14,632 bases of DNA, taken from DYQY01 sp964643725. GTDB lineage: Bacteria; Margulisbacteria; Riflemargulisbacteria; GWF2-35-9; DYQY01. The notes beneath the pieces are model-generated. The model saw only the letters and a list, made by a program, of their open reading frames with translations. It had not been told where the DNA came from and searched no databases. Numbering within the stretch: the stretch's first letter is position 1; the number at the start of each line of letters is the position of its first letter. The DNA lies in contig CAZXTL010000038.1 in assembly GCA_964643725.1 (NCBI GenBank), positions 1 through 14,632 on the forward strand, read 5' to 3'. A program made the translations under genes and the position numbers. Positions 13,716 to 14,632 of this stretch are shown one piece after another.

Positions 13716-14632
13716 ATGAGTACAGATTATTCATTCGTAGGTGCTGTTAATAGAGATAATGCAATGTCAGCTGTAGCTGATACAATGAATTCGTTGACTT
13801 TAGATATTCTAAAGGCAACCATGGAAATGGGAGGTAAACAGGTAGTAGAAAAGGATGGTAATGCATATGCATTAGAAAGATTAGATTCTAGTGAAATTAA
13901 AAAGTTTAAAGAAAATGTTTCTGTTACTGCTGAGTTTACTATTGGTACGGCCACATGTATCCTTACTAAGGGAGAGACAGATGCTGCTGGAGTAACGGCA
14001 TATTACGGAAAAGCTGGTTCCGTAAATGTAAGAGTTACTGTAAATGGTGCCACAAAAACAGTTTTTGAAGGAAATAGTGCGACTCCAGTTGTTTATGCTT
14101 CTTCAGCATCAACTTCTTTGACTGCAACCGCAAAGCTTCCTGATACGCAAACAGTATTCTGTGCAATTGACGATGAAGAGATAGCTGGATCTATTTTTGA
14201 TGTCTTAGGGATAAATCCTGAAACTGATATTGACGGTAAGATTGATGGTAATAACTGGAAAATACAAATGTCTTCTGATGGAGATAGCGTTACTATGAAG
14301 GTTGCCTATATTGATGCAAGTACAGGTGACACAATGATAATGGGTGTTAAGTTAGGAGATGATGGTAGTTGTAAAGGGCTAAGTGCAATTGATAATAAGA
14401 GTGGCATGAAGCTTGAAACAGCTATTGAAAGTTCTGATTTAGTAATATCTGATGTAGATGGCGGTGGATTACTAAAGTCATGGGGTATTAATAATCCTGA
14501 AGAATTACAACCAGGTGACCTTTTCTTAGTACAACAGAAACTACAGATTATTAAAGATACTGTAAGTGCTGTCCATACAACAGGTAAGACACAAGGCGAT
14601 ATCATGAGGGAAGCTACACAGAAGTTCGCTCA
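13716..14632 (+). CDS. Unrecognised protein, 3'-partial
   Basis: At least 305 codons are open from ATG 13716 to the window edge. I do not recognise a family. There is no signal peptide or membrane segment at the start (MSTDYSFVGAVNRDNAMSAV). Residues 1-40 look helical. Residues 65-170 are beta-rich with many Ser, Thr, Ala and Gly (GKAGSVNVRVTVNGATK). Residues near 195-205 hold TDIDGKIDGNN, loosely like an EF-hand-type calcium loop but without its final acidic residue. The visible end (DLFLVQQKLQIIKDTVSAV...DIMREATQKF) is again helical. The helix-beta-helix layout recalls proteins exported without a cleaved signal, but that is only a resemblance. It has its own ribosome site and a long structured leader, and a terminator separates it from the zinc-ribbon gene. 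Confidence 0.85.
   Translation, partial: MSTDYSFVGAVNRDNAMSAVADTMNSLTLDILKATMEMGGKQVVEKDGNAYALERLDSSEIKKFKENVSVTAEFTIGTATCILTKGETDAAGVTAYYGKAGSVNVRVTVNGATKTVFEGNSATPVVYASSASTSLTATAKLPDTQTVFCAIDDEEIAGSIFDVLGINPETDIDGKIDGNNWKIQMSSDGDSVTMKVAYIDASTGDTMIMGVKLGDDGSCKGLSAIDNKSGMKLETAIESSDLVISDVDGGGLLKSWGINNPEELQPGDLFLVQQKLQIIKDTVSAVHTTGKTQGDIMREATQKFA

Overview
The window is AT-rich bacterial DNA, densely coded on the + strand. I see no phage, insertion sequence or CRISPR signature. It is dominated by one gigantic surface-protein gene that enters from the left and ends at 12123. The protein ends in an Ig-like domain with a YPNPF motif, of the FlgD / type IX secretion (T9SS) C-terminal class. This points to a diderm bacterium with large secreted adhesins. 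That ending, the CxxC-x17-CxxC zinc-ribbon protein and the low GC would suit an uncultured phylum such as Margulisbacteria, Elusimicrobiota or Omnitrophota. This is a low-confidence inference and no marker gene settles it. TGA is not read as an amino acid in any gene here, which argues against recoded candidate phyla.

Layout. Positions 1-12123 hold the 3' end (4040 visible codons) of the giant gene: two homologous right-handed beta-helix domains (1-1206 and 1861-3213), an array of alternating Ig-like modules of two kinds (types A and B, about 11 pairs, 1207-9810), about three further beta-sandwich units (9814-11160), a fibronectin-III-like stretch (11161-11800) and the C-terminal sorting domain (11821-12123). 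Positions 12163-12557 hold a sigma70-type promoter and three tRNA genes, Thr(TGU), Phe(GAA) and Gly(GCC), all with encoded CCA. Positions 12558-12948 hold a 7-nt-period repeat, a 31-codon ORF with a near-perfect Shine-Dalgarno, and a 22-bp perfect palindrome. Positions 12949-13305 encode a small zinc-ribbon protein, followed by a strong intrinsic terminator. Positions 13393-13715 are a gene-free leader rich in inverted repeats. It precedes an unrecognised gene (13716 onward) that runs off the right edge.

The most unusual signal is a set of short imperfect tandem arrays with 7- or 8-nt periods, usually four units each. They sit in recurring positions of the Ig-like modules, in one beta-helix rung and in one intergenic spacer. 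They keep the reading frame and hardly change module length, although their units are not multiples of three. Other notable items are a roughly 105-nt GC-rich codon patch inside one module, a block of four modules duplicated as a unit, a mismatched T-stem in tRNA-Thr, and the structured leader of the last gene.
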